This document shows positions 28,576 to 37,476 of a DNA stretch of 64,000 bases, piece by piece. The DNA lies in the NCBI GenBank assembly GCA_036397555.1, contig DASWIS010000008.1:124001-188000 (forward strand). The letters are read 5' to 3'. Both the position numbers and the translations under genes were made by a program. Source of the DNA: Candidatus Zixiibacteriota bacterium. Lineage in GTDB: Bacteria > Zixibacteria > MSB-5A5 > WJJR01. How positions within the stretch are numbered: position 1 is the stretch's first letter; each line of letters opens with the position of its first letter. The notes below the pieces were generated by a model. That model was not told the origin of the DNA, made no database searches, and saw only the letters and a program-made list of their open reading frames with translations.

Positions 28576-29202
28576 ATGAAACGCCAACTACCGCTCATCA
28601 TTATATTCATCCTCGGTGTCTTCATGGTCGTGCAGTACCACGTTCCGCATGAGTCGTCGGAGTTTTTCTATGAGTTTGTCGCGCTCGACTGGCCGCCGAT
28701 CATCGGTATGTTCGCCCTGACATTGGGGATCATCTCATTGGTGCGCGTCTCGATCAATCGCGTGCGGCAACGTCAGGATAATTGGCAGTACTCGATTTTC
28801 ACGCTCGTGGCGCTGACGGTCATCATGATTGCCGGTTTTTTGCCTCCATACATGGGACCCGAGGCGACATCGGTGCGCTGGATGTTCGACCGGATGATCA
28901 TCCCGGTGTCGGCCACAATGTTCTCGTTGCTGGCGTTTTTTATCGCCTCGGCCTCGTATCGCGCCTTTCGCGCGCGCTCGGTCCTGGCGACGATCCTGCT
29001 GGTCGCCGCCGTCATAGTGATGTTGCGCTTCTTTCCGCTGGGCCCATTCGGCGATCCCATCGCCGCAACGGCGGGCTGGATTCTGAATGTCCCGAACCTG
29101 GCCGCCAAGCGGGCGATCATCATTGGAGTCGGCTTGGGAATCGTCTCAACGGCGTTGAAGGTCATTCTCGGAGTGGAGCGTTCGTATTTGGGGCGTGATT
29201 AG
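28576..29202 (+). CDS. Cassette 2, gene B: polytopic membrane protein, shorter paralogue
   Basis: A 208-residue membrane protein beginning MKRQLPLIIIFILGVFMVVQY, 15 bases after gene A. The core SATMFSLLAFFIASASYRAFRARS and the C-terminal RAIIIGVGLGIVSTALKVILGVERS match gene B of cassette 1. It has about five helices and lacks a two-helix segment present in the longer paralogue. The function is unknown. Confidence 0.8.
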   Translation: MKRQLPLIIIFILGVFMVVQYHVPHESSEFFYEFVALDWPPIIGMFALTLGIISLVRVSINRVRQRQDNWQYSIFTLVALTVIMIAGFLPPYMGPEATSVRWMFDRMIIPVSATMFSLLAFFIASASYRAFRARSVLATILLVAAVIVMLRFFPLGPFGDPIAATAGWILNVPNLAAKRAIIIGVGLGIVSTALKVILGVERSYLGRD

Positions 29203-29216
29203 GAACGGCGCAGACG

Positions 29217-30068
29217 ATGAACATCTTCGAGAAAATGTTCGCCTTCGACCGGCGCTGGGTCTATCTGATGCTCGGGGTCGCGGTGGTCATTGCAGTCAAA
29301 GTGCCGTTCACCGTTCCGATCCGAATCTCCAAGGAAGCGCGCAACATCCATCTGTATTTGGACACGCTCAAAGCCGGGGATGCCATCCATCTGGCCATGG
29401 ATTACGATCCGTCGGTCATGGCGGAACTGCAACCGATGACCGATGCGGTTCTCAAGCAGTGTTTCCAGCGTAAGGTCAAGGTCGTTGTCTCCGCCTTGCA
29501 CCAGTTCGGTCCGGCGCTGGCGGCACGGGCGCTGGATACGGCGGTGTCGAAGCACTTTGAGTTGACCGGGGAGAAGCTCGTCAATGGCGTCGACTATGTC
29601 TTCCTCGGATACAAACCCTACCCGGCGCTTATTATCCTCGGCATGGGGCAAAACTACCGGATTCCGTTCCCCACTGATTATTACAACGTGCCGCTGGATT
29701 CGCTGCCGATGATGGACCGCATCCGCAACTACAGCGATGTCAAGGCCGTCATCAACATATCCGGGACATCGGCGACCGACTGGTGGATCTCCTATGGGAA
29801 CGGACGCTACGGCATTCCGTTGGCGATCGGTGTCACGGGCGTCATGGCGACCGACTATTACCCGTATTTGCAGACAAATCAAATCTTCGGGATGCTGGGC
29901 GGCATGGTCGGCGCGGCAGAGTATGAAACTCTCGTCAACACACCGGGCCCGGCCGTCGAATCGATGAAAGTCCAGGTCGTGGCGCACACAATCGTGATCA
30001 TCTTCATCATCATCGGCAATATCGGCTACTTTGCCACGCGCCGCAAACAGCGGCAGAACATCGTATAG
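29217..30068 (+). CDS. Cassette 2, gene C: membrane-anchored protein with terminal helices
   Basis: A 283-residue paralogue of the gene at 25012. It has an N-terminal helix at about residues 15-35 (WVYLMLGVAVVIAVKVPF) and a C-terminal helix near 255-275, with ISKEARNIHLYLDTLK, the conserved DYDP, AELQPMTDAV and GGMVGAAEYETLV between them. Fourteen bases separate it from gene B. No active-site motif was recognised. Confidence 0.8.
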   Translation: MNIFEKMFAFDRRWVYLMLGVAVVIAVKVPFTVPIRISKEARNIHLYLDTLKAGDAIHLAMDYDPSVMAELQPMTDAVLKQCFQRKVKVVVSALHQFGPALAARALDTAVSKHFELTGEKLVNGVDYVFLGYKPYPALIILGMGQNYRIPFPTDYYNVPLDSLPMMDRIRNYSDVKAVINISGTSATDWWISYGNGRYGIPLAIGVTGVMATDYYPYLQTNQIFGMLGGMVGAAEYETLVNTPGPAVESMKVQVVAHTIVIIFIIIGNIGYFATRRKQRQNIV

Positions 30069-30089
30069 GAGTCGCGACGGACTGACCGT

Positions 30090-30725
30090 ATGGAATGGGG
30101 AACCGCGATCGCAACAACGGTGTCAGCGCTGATTACGCTGGCGATCTTCTCGTTCCTGTACAAAGACAACCCATTTTACAAGATTGCCGAGCATACTGCT
30201 GTCGGCCTGTCAGCGGGATACTGGGTACTACTGCTGTTTTACAATGTCGCCATTCCCAACATCTACCAGAAGCTGGCCGAGGGCCAGTGGTGGTATATCT
30301 TTCCGACGTTGTTGGGTGCGCTCATGTGGACGCGCCTGTTTCGCGGCGTTTCGTGGATCTCGCGCTATCCCCTGGCGTTCTATTTGGGGATTGCCACCGG
30401 CGTGGCCATCCCTTTGGAGATGCGGGCGAAGATCATCGAGCAGCTCAATGGCTCGGTCGGGCTGATCTCCTACTGGCATTCCCCGGGGGCGCTCACCGCC
30501 ACCGGTTTCAACAACGCGCTGATCCTGGTCGGTGTCGTGGCGGCCCTGATATACTTCTTCTTCTCGAAGGAGCACAAAGGCGTGACCGGTGCGGTGGCGC
30601 AGTTCGGCATCGGTGTGCTGATGATCGGTTTTGGTGCGGCGTTCGGGTTTACCGTAATGGCGCGCGTTTCACTGCTGATCGAACGTGTGCAATTCCTGCT
30701 GTTCGACTGGTTGCGCTGGTATTAG
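30090..30725 (+). CDS. Cassette 2, gene D: polytopic membrane protein
   Basis: A 211-residue membrane protein, paralogue of the gene at 25921 without its first helix. Shared stretches are FSFLYKDNPFYKIAE, GLSAGYWVL and IYFFFSKEHKGVTG. It is the last gene of the plus-strand run; a GC-rich palindrome at 30727-30740 follows its stop, but there is no clear T-run. The next gene converges from the other strand. Confidence 0.8.
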   Translation: MEWGTAIATTVSALITLAIFSFLYKDNPFYKIAEHTAVGLSAGYWVLLLFYNVAIPNIYQKLAEGQWWYIFPTLLGALMWTRLFRGVSWISRYPLAFYLGIATGVAIPLEMRAKIIEQLNGSVGLISYWHSPGALTATGFNNALILVGVVAALIYFFFSKEHKGVTGAVAQFGIGVLMIGFGAAFGFTVMARVSLLIERVQFLLFDWLRWY

Positions 30726-30783
30726 CGGCGGCGCGCCGCCCGGCGGCGCCGCAAATTCTCGACAATAGAGTTACAGTTTGATT

Positions 30784-31458
30784 CTAATGATCGCGTCCTT
30801 CGAGGAACGCGACGATGCGCTTGGCGCGCTTGGGGCCGATGCCCCCGATCTTTCCCAACTCGCGGACGTCGGCGGAGAAGATACCGCGGAGATTGCCGAA
30901 GTGCTCGATCAGCGCCCGGGCATGCTCGTCACCGATGCCGGGCAACAAGCGGAGAATGCGGTCGGATGGCGGAAGCTCTTCATCGCCGGGCACTCCCTGG
31001 CCATTGCCCGAGGGCGGAGTGGCGGACACCTGGGCATCGACCGATTCGCCCATGCCGATCTGTACCTGGGTCGCCATGGCATAAAGCCAGTCCGCCGTCG
31101 CGGCGGCATCCTCGGCGAATAGCACGGGGACCCGGTTGTGTACGGCGACGAAGGCCAGGGCGCCGCGCATCGCACTGCGCGACGGGGAACCGCCATTGAC
31201 TGGCAGTTCGCCTTCGACGATCACAACCGGCTCACGCACCGACTTCTTGAGATTTGTAATACGCCGAAAGATCTCGCGCTCAGCGGTCCACCGCGCGAGA
31301 TCGACGGCGGAGACGCACAGGACCGTGCATCGGGTTGAAACCCGGAAGTCCCCGACCGGAAGATTGTCCAATGTGATCGTCGCGCCGCGTTCCCGCAGTC
31401 GCGCCGTCACTTCCGAGCTTTCGCGCAGGTGGTCTACTGCAATGGTGATGTGTTTCAC
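30784..31458 (-). CDS. XPF/ERCC4-like protein with degenerate nuclease motif and helix-hairpin-helix
   Basis: A 224-residue protein with the layout of archaeal XPF/Hef C-terminal halves: an ERCC4-like domain (1-130) and tandem helix-hairpin-helix motifs (172-222, LLPGIGDEHARAL and IGGIGPKRAKRI). Early motifs are kept, VDHLRESSE and LPVGDF (Asp37). The catalytic ERKxxxD should lie at 47-53, but the residues there are LCVSAVD: Glu, Arg and Lys are replaced and only Asp53 remains. That predicts a structure-specific DNA-binding protein without nuclease activity, similar in principle to the inactive partners in XPF-type heterodimers. Confidence 0.8.
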   Translation of the reverse strand: MKHITIAVDHLRESSEVTARLRERGATITLDNLPVGDFRVSTRCTVLCVSAVDLARWTAEREIFRRITNLKKSVREPVVIVEGELPVNGGSPSRSAMRGALAFVAVHNRVPVLFAEDAAATADWLYAMATQVQIGMGESVDAQVSATPPSGNGQGVPGDEELPPSDRILRLLPGIGDEHARALIEHFGNLRGIFSADVRELGKIGGIGPKRAKRIVAFLEGRDH

Positions 31459-31771
31459 AGCCGTATGGTCCTTTCGACCGGCGGCGGTGGCTGCCTCACC
31501 GACAACCGCAAGTTTTTTTGCTGTCCTCAGTCCAGAACCGCGTCGCGTGACCGGTGTTCCCGGCTGGAGAGCGATTCTGTGGTCGATCAGTACGCGTGGA
31601 CTGCTGAAGTTTCCGACGGACGGTCCACCCGATCGTCGGTCGCCGTTCCCCCCGGATCGGCAATGATATCCGACTCCGCTGCCCCGACTGCAGGATGAGA
31701 CGGTCTACAGTACGGCCCCACAATATAGCATCGAATCGGATTTGCGCAAGGCCCCTGCGACAACCCACTGG
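31459..31771. other. Intergenic region without recognised gene
   Basis: About 310 bases between two minus-strand genes. A minus-strand open frame crosses it, but the translation is Arg/Ser-rich and has no recognisable domain. It should contain the promoter of the XPF-like gene, yet no convincing -10/-35 pair is visible. Confidence 0.4.
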
Positions 31772-33088
31772 TCAAGTTTTGCGCTCCTTTTTGCGCGCGG
31801 CCGGGAAGAGGACGTTGTTGAGGATCAGACGATACCCCGGCGAGTTGCGATGCAGCGACAGGTCTGTCGGAGGATCGTAAATCAAGTGCTGATAGTCTTC
31901 CGGATCGTGGCCGCCCAGAAAGGTGAAGGTCCCCTTGTCGAGGTTGCCGTGCAGGTAGCGGACTTCGTTTTGCCCGGCATTCTCGCCCAGCAGGATCGCG
32001 TATTTCTTGACCAGCGACTTGCGAAACGCCGTCGTCTGACCCATAAAACCGGGGATGGCATCGACATGGCACTGCACCAGCATCGTCGGCACCGGATCGA
32101 GCTTCGCGGAGAATTCAAATAGCTGAAAGTAGTCACCCGCCTGGCTGAAGCGCGACGCGATCCGATCGGGTGTCGTGTCGATGTTGGAATGTGAATACTC
32201 CATCGGCTCCAGCGAGATCGTAAAATCGGTGAATGCCATGCAACGCTCGTACTCGAGCTTGGACTGGCAATTGGGGTCGGGCGGGTCGCCGTCAAACGGT
32301 TCCGGCACGATGTCGACATCACCTGCGGATAAGATGATGTCGAGAGTCTCCGGCGCCGAACACATCGCAAACAAAAATCCACCGCGTGAGACATAGTCTT
32401 TGATCGTCAAGGCCACCGTTCGTTTCAAATCGGACACCTTACGGAATCCGAGCAGACGGGCGGTCTCCTCGTTGAGCTGGACCTGCTGACGATACCACAA
32501 CTCGTTGCGGTAGGAGCCGTAGAATTTTCCGTACTGTCCGGTGAAATCCTCGTGGTGCAAGTGCAGCCAGTCGAAACGGTCCAAGGCACCGTCCAAAACC
32601 TCCTGATCCCAGATCGTCGCGTAAGCGATTTGCGCGTAGGTCAGCGCCAGGGTGACCGCGTCATCCCACGGCTCGTTGCCCGGTGGCGCATAGATCGCGA
32701 TCAATGGCGCCTTTTCGAGAAGGACCGACTCCATGTTTTCATTCTCGATGGTTTGACGAATGGCCGCGACTTCTGCGTCGCCGACCGATGTATACCGGAC
32801 CCCGCGCAGATCACACGAGTCGGCGATGTCCTGGTAGTAGCTGGCGAGGAAACTTCCGCCACGGTAGTTGAGCAGCCATTCGACCTTGACGCCGCGCGTC
32901 AGGAGATGGAATGCGACTCCATACGCCTTCAGGTGATCGGTCTGTGCATTGTCCATCGGGATGAGCATCGACTGCCCGATGGCGGACGTTGTCAGGCCGC
33001 CGGTGAGTACAGCCGCGAGAGCAATGCTGCGCAACCAGCGTCGCGCCGAGCGCACAATGTCAGTACTCTGCTGGCCGGTATCGATCAT
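31772..33088 (-). CDS. Exported protein of unknown function
   Basis: A 438-residue protein with a signal peptide ending TSAIGQS when started at the ATG at 33086-33088. The mature part begins with MDNAQTDHLKAYGVAFH and has the repeated GG-containing motifs YRGGSFL, SRGGFLFAMC, and a C-terminal LGGHDPEDYQ and RLILNNVLFPAARKK, which suggests a class-I glutamine-amidotransferase-like alpha/beta fold (DUF4159-like). Similar proteins are sometimes labelled asparagine synthetase B in databases without good reason, and none of the AsnB catalytic residues are seen here. It lies directly downstream of a DUF5683 gene on the same strand. Confidence 0.75.
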   Translation of the reverse strand: MIDTGQQSTDIVRSARRWLRSIALAAVLTGGLTTSAIGQSMLIPMDNAQTDHLKAYGVAFHLLTRGVKVEWLLNYRGGSFLASYYQDIADSCDLRGVRYTSVGDAEVAAIRQTIENENMESVLLEKAPLIAIYAPPGNEPWDDAVTLALTYAQIAYATIWDQEVLDGALDRFDWLHLHHEDFTGQYGKFYGSYRNELWYRQQVQLNEETARLLGFRKVSDLKRTVALTIKDYVSRGGFLFAMCSAPETLDIILSAGDVDIVPEPFDGDPPDPNCQSKLEYERCMAFTDFTISLEPMEYSHSNIDTTPDRIASRFSQAGDYFQLFEFSAKLDPVPTMLVQCHVDAIPGFMGQTTAFRKSLVKKYAILLGENAGQNEVRYLHGNLDKGTFTFLGGHDPEDYQHLIYDPPTDLSLHRNSPGYRLILNNVLFPAARKKERKT

Positions 33089-33164
33089 GTTGATCTCAAG
33101 GTGTTGCTCGCACTGGACGGCGTCCCCACGGCTCAATTAAACCCCATCGGCGCGATTCGGTTCG

Positions 33165-33806
33165 TTAAAAGCTGAGACTCACCGAGAGGCGGAGCGGCCG
33201 ATTGCGGCCAAGGGCATCCAAGTCCAGATCGGAGTGTGCCTTACCGCCCCAGAACTCATCATCGAGCCGCCTGGTTCGCTCCAGATCGAGCAGATACGAA
33301 TCGGCGTAAGCATCGAACATCGAGACGAAGATCGTGATTCCCGTCAGCCAAGTGAAGAAGTTGCGTCGGTCGCGACGGTGATCGTAGGTGTCGTACTCGA
33401 TTCCTGACTCGCGCGCACGGTGTCGCCAAATCAGGGCTTTGGTGACGAAGTATGTCTCGACGGCGAAGTAGATTGCGGCCTTTTGTCTCTTGCCGTTGGA
33501 CCACTGTCCCCAGCCGGGGAAGGCGACCGACTTGAGCAGTGCCCCGGTGGGTGACGAAAAAAACGGGCGGTGCGAGGCGACCAGGGCCAATCGCTTTCCC
33601 CTCACACCCGTGTTTTGTACGTCACCTGAGTCATTCGACGCCTGTGCAAAGTACCTCAAGTCCCGGTCTGGTGACCGAGCAACGAGATAGGACCGTATCC
33701 GTGAAGGATCGTACGGCACTTCTGAGCCGAATGCGAGGCATGTCGGCAAGAGCACCGTCAGGAGCGCGAGCTGCATCAGGTTCCGCTGCGGGGCGTGGCT
33801 TTTCAT
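33165..33806 (-). CDS. DUF5683-family exported membrane protein
   Basis: A 213-residue protein with a signal peptide (MQLALLTVLLPTCLAFGSE). The DUF5683 hallmark SPTGALLKSVAFPGWGQWSNGKRQKA is followed by one hydrophobic helix and a second near 155-170 (FFTWLTGITIFVSMFDAYAD). The family occurs in Bacteroidetes and related FCB lineages, usually as an envelope protein of unknown role. It is 76 bases upstream of the exported protein at 31772 and probably in the same unit. Confidence 0.85.
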   Translation of the reverse strand: MKSHAPQRNLMQLALLTVLLPTCLAFGSEVPYDPSRIRSYLVARSPDRDLRYFAQASNDSGDVQNTGVRGKRLALVASHRPFFSSPTGALLKSVAFPGWGQWSNGKRQKAAIYFAVETYFVTKALIWRHRARESGIEYDTYDHRRDRRNFFTWLTGITIFVSMFDAYADSYLLDLERTRRLDDEFWGGKAHSDLDLDALGRNRPLRLSVSLSF

Positions 33807-33919
33807 CGATCGATGCTCACTTCGGGTTCGCTGGATTCGGACACCTATTGTACCCCTTCAGCAGCGCGTCGCTGGAGGTGAGTGTTGGCTCCGCCGGGCT
33901 GTCTCAATATATTGCGGCG

Positions 33920-34753
33920 ATGCCGGTTCCGTCGATACCGCAGAGTCTGATCGAGCGGCTGGATCCTGCCCGCAGCATCTGTGTTTTCACCGGTGCGGGG
34001 ATGTCGGCCGAAAGCGGGATTCCGACCTTTCGATCTCCGGGCGGGCTCTGGGAGCGCTTTCAACCCGAGGAGTTGGCAACGCCGGCGGCCTTCGCCGTGA
34101 GGCCGCAGACCGTTTGGGAATGGTATCAACACCGTAGACGGATCATCGCAGAGGCAAAACCGCATCCGGGTCACCGGGCGATCGCCGACCTGAAGAAGAG
34201 ATGTGCCCGTGTGGCGGTGGCAACGCAGAACGTCGATGGTTTCCATCAACGGGCCGGATCGGACGTGGTCTATGAGCTGCACGGCAGCATTCATCGGATT
34301 CGCTGTCAGCGGTGTCAAACGCGTGATTCCAGTCCTTCGCTGGCTGATTCCGCAACGGTGCCGCGTTGTCGCTGCGGAGGATTGCTGCGCCCCGATGTCG
34401 TCTGGTTCGGGGAAACTCTGCCGGAGGCGGTCTTCGAAGCCGCATTGAGCGCGGCTGTCTCGTGCGAGGTTTTTCTTTCGGTGGGAACCTCGAGTATCGT
34501 CTATCCCGCTGCGGGACTGATCGATGCCGCCCGGGACGCGGGGGCATTCCTGATCGAGATCAACCCAGAGGCGACAGAGCGCTCGGTATTGTTCGATGTC
34601 GCTCTCCGCGGTGCGGCTGGTAAAATCCTTCCCGAACTCTGCGCAGTTGTCGGGGTAACCTGTAATGAGACCATGTCTCCGGAGGGAACCGAACAAGCCG
34701 TTTTGGGTCGGTCCAGTGATATGCCCTCCGTTCCGAAAGAGAACCAGGGGTAA
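33920..34753 (+). CDS. Sirtuin (NAD-dependent protein deacylase), class III-like
   Basis: A 277-residue Sir2 protein. The NAD loop TGAGMSAESGIPTFRS is at 24-39, TQNVDG at 102-107, the catalytic His121 in YELHGS, and a zinc site of Cys129, Cys132, Cys150 and Cys152. Tyr69 and Arg72 in WYQHRR match the YxxR pair that in SIRT5-type enzymes binds succinyl-lysine, so desuccinylase activity is plausible. The C-terminal 30 residues are a low-complexity tail. The start at 33920 is taken from conservation; a GTG at 33881 is also possible. Confidence 0.92.
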   Translation: MPVPSIPQSLIERLDPARSICVFTGAGMSAESGIPTFRSPGGLWERFQPEELATPAAFAVRPQTVWEWYQHRRRIIAEAKPHPGHRAIADLKKRCARVAVATQNVDGFHQRAGSDVVYELHGSIHRIRCQRCQTRDSSPSLADSATVPRCRCGGLLRPDVVWFGETLPEAVFEAALSAAVSCEVFLSVGTSSIVYPAAGLIDAARDAGAFLIEINPEATERSVLFDVALRGAAGKILPELCAVVGVTCNETMSPEGTEQAVLGRSSDMPSVPKENQG

Positions 34754-34758
34754 CTGAG

Positions 34759-37476
34759 TTGACTTCGATCCATCATCAGAGACGAGAGGAAGCCGGCCAT
34801 TCGGAGTCGGCGCGGCGTTGCCCAAGTTCGCTCTTGTCGATGGCCGTGATCTTGACCGTTGCCCTCTTGGGCGCCGGGTGCGTGTACTTCAACACCTATT
34901 ACAATGCCAACAAGTATTTCAAGCAAGCGGAGCGCCAGAATCAGGGCAACACAACCGGCGGCGTCGGCGCCAACAGACGATTGTATGAGGATGCGATCCT
35001 CAAGGCGCAGAAAATCGTCGACAAGCACCCCAACAGCAAATACCACGACGACGCGCTCTTCATGATCGGTGTCTGCTACTTCCGCATGGAAGATTTCCCA
35101 CGCTCGGAACGGTATTTCCGCGAACTGCTGGCGACACATTCGCAGACGGGGTTTCTCGAGGAATCCCAACTCTATCTGGCGCGATGCCGGATGTTTCTCG
35201 GCGATCAGCAGGCCGGTTTTCGGACATTCACAGAGCTGGCAACAACCGCTCAGAAGCCCACATGGCGTTCCGAGGCACACTACCAGCGGGGTCTCTACTT
35301 TCTCGAAACCGAAATGTACGACTCGGCGGCTGCGGCATTCACGACGGTCTTCACAGACTACCAGGACACTGAGCGAGCGGACGAGTCACGGCTGCAGGCG
35401 GCGGCCGCGCTGCGCAGAATCGGCCGTCCTCTGGGCGCCATCGAGATCTACCAACCGCTGCGCGACGATCAAGACTTAGTCCTGCAGTTCAAAGCGCGGG
35501 CGGGCATCGGCAGCGCCTACCTGGATGCGGGAAACTTCGACTCGAGCATCGCGGTGTTCGAGCGGATGGCGGCCAACGATGACTTCTACGATTCGACTGC
35601 GATCGTCCGTCTCGCCTTGGGGCGCGCGTATGAGGGCATCGGCGATCAAAGCGCGGCGTGGCGTCAGTATGAGCAGGTTGCCGCGGGGTATGATCTGACC
35701 AACTGGTCGGGCGAGGCGCACTTCCGCATGGCGGAGATCAAGCAATTCCGGGAGGCGGATCTGTTGGCGGCCAAGGAGTTCTATGATGCCTCGCGACAGC
35801 AGGACTCCCGCGGTGAATTGGCCAATCTCGCGCTCACTCGTTCCGCAAACATCACCAGGCTGGAACAATTCCGTAAGGATCTGGGTCGCGGCGGCCTGTC
35901 CCAGGCCGGTGGAGACGCGGATCGATGGACCGATCCTGCCGACCTTCCCCCGTCGGAGCAAAGGAATCGCTCCTCACGCCGCGAGACCCGTCCCTTGCCC
36001 GTGCTTGTCTCGCTGCCGACTCACGGTCCGACTTTCCAGGAGTTAATGGCCGAGTCCGTCTACGGTCCCATCACCCCTGCCGAGGAAACTGCTGACACTG
36101 GAGCATACGCCCAGTTGCTGGCTGGCTTAGTCGACGCGGATACCCTGGGGCCGCCGACGGACCTGGCGCCCACGCTTGGACCGCCACTCAGTTGGTCGGA
36201 TATCGAATTTAATCGCAAACGCAATTTGTTGCTCAGCGACAAGGAGTGGTGGTCGCTGCTGGGACGCGATTCGGTTCTCGGGCCGCCGTCGCCCGGCTAC
36301 CGATATGCTTTCGGCCGGGGTCCCCTTCTGGGACCACCAGTGCCGTCCGACTCCGCGCTCGCTGCCTGGGCGGCGGCCGAGCGCAGCAATCCGGCCCGGC
36401 TTGAACGCGAGGCACGCTTGGCGACGCTTGAAGAACGAAAGGCGTACTTGACCGAACTCCAGACGGCCGCATCCACGCAGTTTAAGCTCGCCGAGCTATA
36501 TCGGTTCGATCTTGGCTATCCGGATTCGGCGCTCACAGAATACGAACACCTGATCGATCAGTACCATGGGACCGCATATGCCGCCAAGGCGCTCCTGGGT
36601 GCGGCGGACATTCTGATCTCACTGCGGGGCGACACGGCCTCAGGGCGCGAATATCTGCGACGGATCACGCGCGAGCATCCCTATACCGATTACGCCGGCG
36701 ATGCCATTGGGCGTCTGGGGCTCTCCGGCACGGCAGCGGACACGGCGCATCCGGCATGGGCGTACGCCAAGGCGGAGCGAGCCTATATTGACGAGGACAA
36801 TTCGTCCAAAGCCCGACGACTGCTGAAGGACTTCGTCACCCGCTACCCGGATTCCCGCTTGATCCCTTCGGCGGAATTTTCGCTGGCCTTCCTCACCGAA
36901 CACGAAGCGCAGGGGAATGACTCCAGCGTTGTGTGGGCGTATCAAGACATTCTGGCTGCCTATCCGCAGTCGGAGTGGGCGGCGGCGGCGCAGGCCAAGC
37001 TGACCACAACCGTCCAGCGCCCCACTCCGCGGCATCAGCAACCGTTACAAGAACAGGAAGGCGCCCTGGCGGCTGCGGACTCGGCCGCTCAAAGTGATAC
37101 CGCGGGCGTGGCTGCGGCCTCACTTCCCAGAGCTCCCAAGCCGAAGGAAGCGGGCCAATTCCAATTCCCGCAGTCGGAAGTCGGGTCGGACATGAGACCG
37201 CACGTCATCGTGTACGCGATCCGAATTGACTTCCTGGGAGACATTGCCGAGTATGATGTTCTGCAGCCGTCGCCCTCGTACAATATCAACGAGGCCGCGC
37301 GGCACACGCTGGAGAACACGACCTTCTGGGCTGACTCGATCGCTCCCGATTCGCTGAACATATGGTACCGCTACGAACTGACGATTCAGCCGCCCGCGCG
37401 CGAGTTGGATGAATTCGACCGCCTCGGGATCAGTCCCACAAAGCCGGAACAATCGTTAGACGACGAAGAGCCGTGA
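34759..37476 (+). CDS. Large TPR lipoprotein
   Basis: A 905-residue lipoprotein with lipobox LLGAGC followed by VYFNTYYNANKYF, starting at TTG 34759 (AGGGG upstream). Many tetratricopeptide-type helix pairs occur at about 40-360, 560-650 and 690-760 (phrases like YHDDALFMIGVCYFRMEDF and YPDSRLIPSAEFSLAFL), separated by a proline/leucine-rich region with repeated LGPP motifs at 470-530. The C-terminal 90 residues resemble a TonB-C-like alpha/beta domain. It resembles BamD/YbgF-style outer-membrane assembly factors but is much longer. It begins five bases after the sirtuin and overlaps pyrK. Confidence 0.85.
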   Translation: MTSIHHQRREEAGHSESARRCPSSLLSMAVILTVALLGAGCVYFNTYYNANKYFKQAERQNQGNTTGGVGANRRLYEDAILKAQKIVDKHPNSKYHDDALFMIGVCYFRMEDFPRSERYFRELLATHSQTGFLEESQLYLARCRMFLGDQQAGFRTFTELATTAQKPTWRSEAHYQRGLYFLETEMYDSAAAAFTTVFTDYQDTERADESRLQAAAALRRIGRPLGAIEIYQPLRDDQDLVLQFKARAGIGSAYLDAGNFDSSIAVFERMAANDDFYDSTAIVRLALGRAYEGIGDQSAAWRQYEQVAAGYDLTNWSGEAHFRMAEIKQFREADLLAAKEFYDASRQQDSRGELANLALTRSANITRLEQFRKDLGRGGLSQAGGDADRWTDPADLPPSEQRNRSSRRETRPLPVLVSLPTHGPTFQELMAESVYGPITPAEETADTGAYAQLLAGLVDADTLGPPTDLAPTLGPPLSWSDIEFNRKRNLLLSDKEWWSLLGRDSVLGPPSPGYRYAFGRGPLLGPPVPSDSALAAWAAAERSNPARLEREARLATLEERKAYLTELQTAASTQFKLAELYRFDLGYPDSALTEYEHLIDQYHGTAYAAKALLGAADILISLRGDTASGREYLRRITREHPYTDYAGDAIGRLGLSGTAADTAHPAWAYAKAERAYIDEDNSSKARRLLKDFVTRYPDSRLIPSAEFSLAFLTEHEAQGNDSSVVWAYQDILAAYPQSEWAAAAQAKLTTTVQRPTPRHQQPLQEQEGALAAADSAAQSDTAGVAAASLPRAPKPKEAGQFQFPQSEVGSDMRPHVIVYAIRIDFLGDIAEYDVLQPSPSYNINEAARHTLENTTFWADSIAPDSLNIWYRYELTIQPPARELDEFDRLGISPTKPEQSLDDEEP

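Noticed and set aside
31496-31768. A 90-codon minus-strand open frame between the XPF-like and exported-protein genes
   Set aside because: Arg/Ser-rich, no recognisable motif and no plausible start site.
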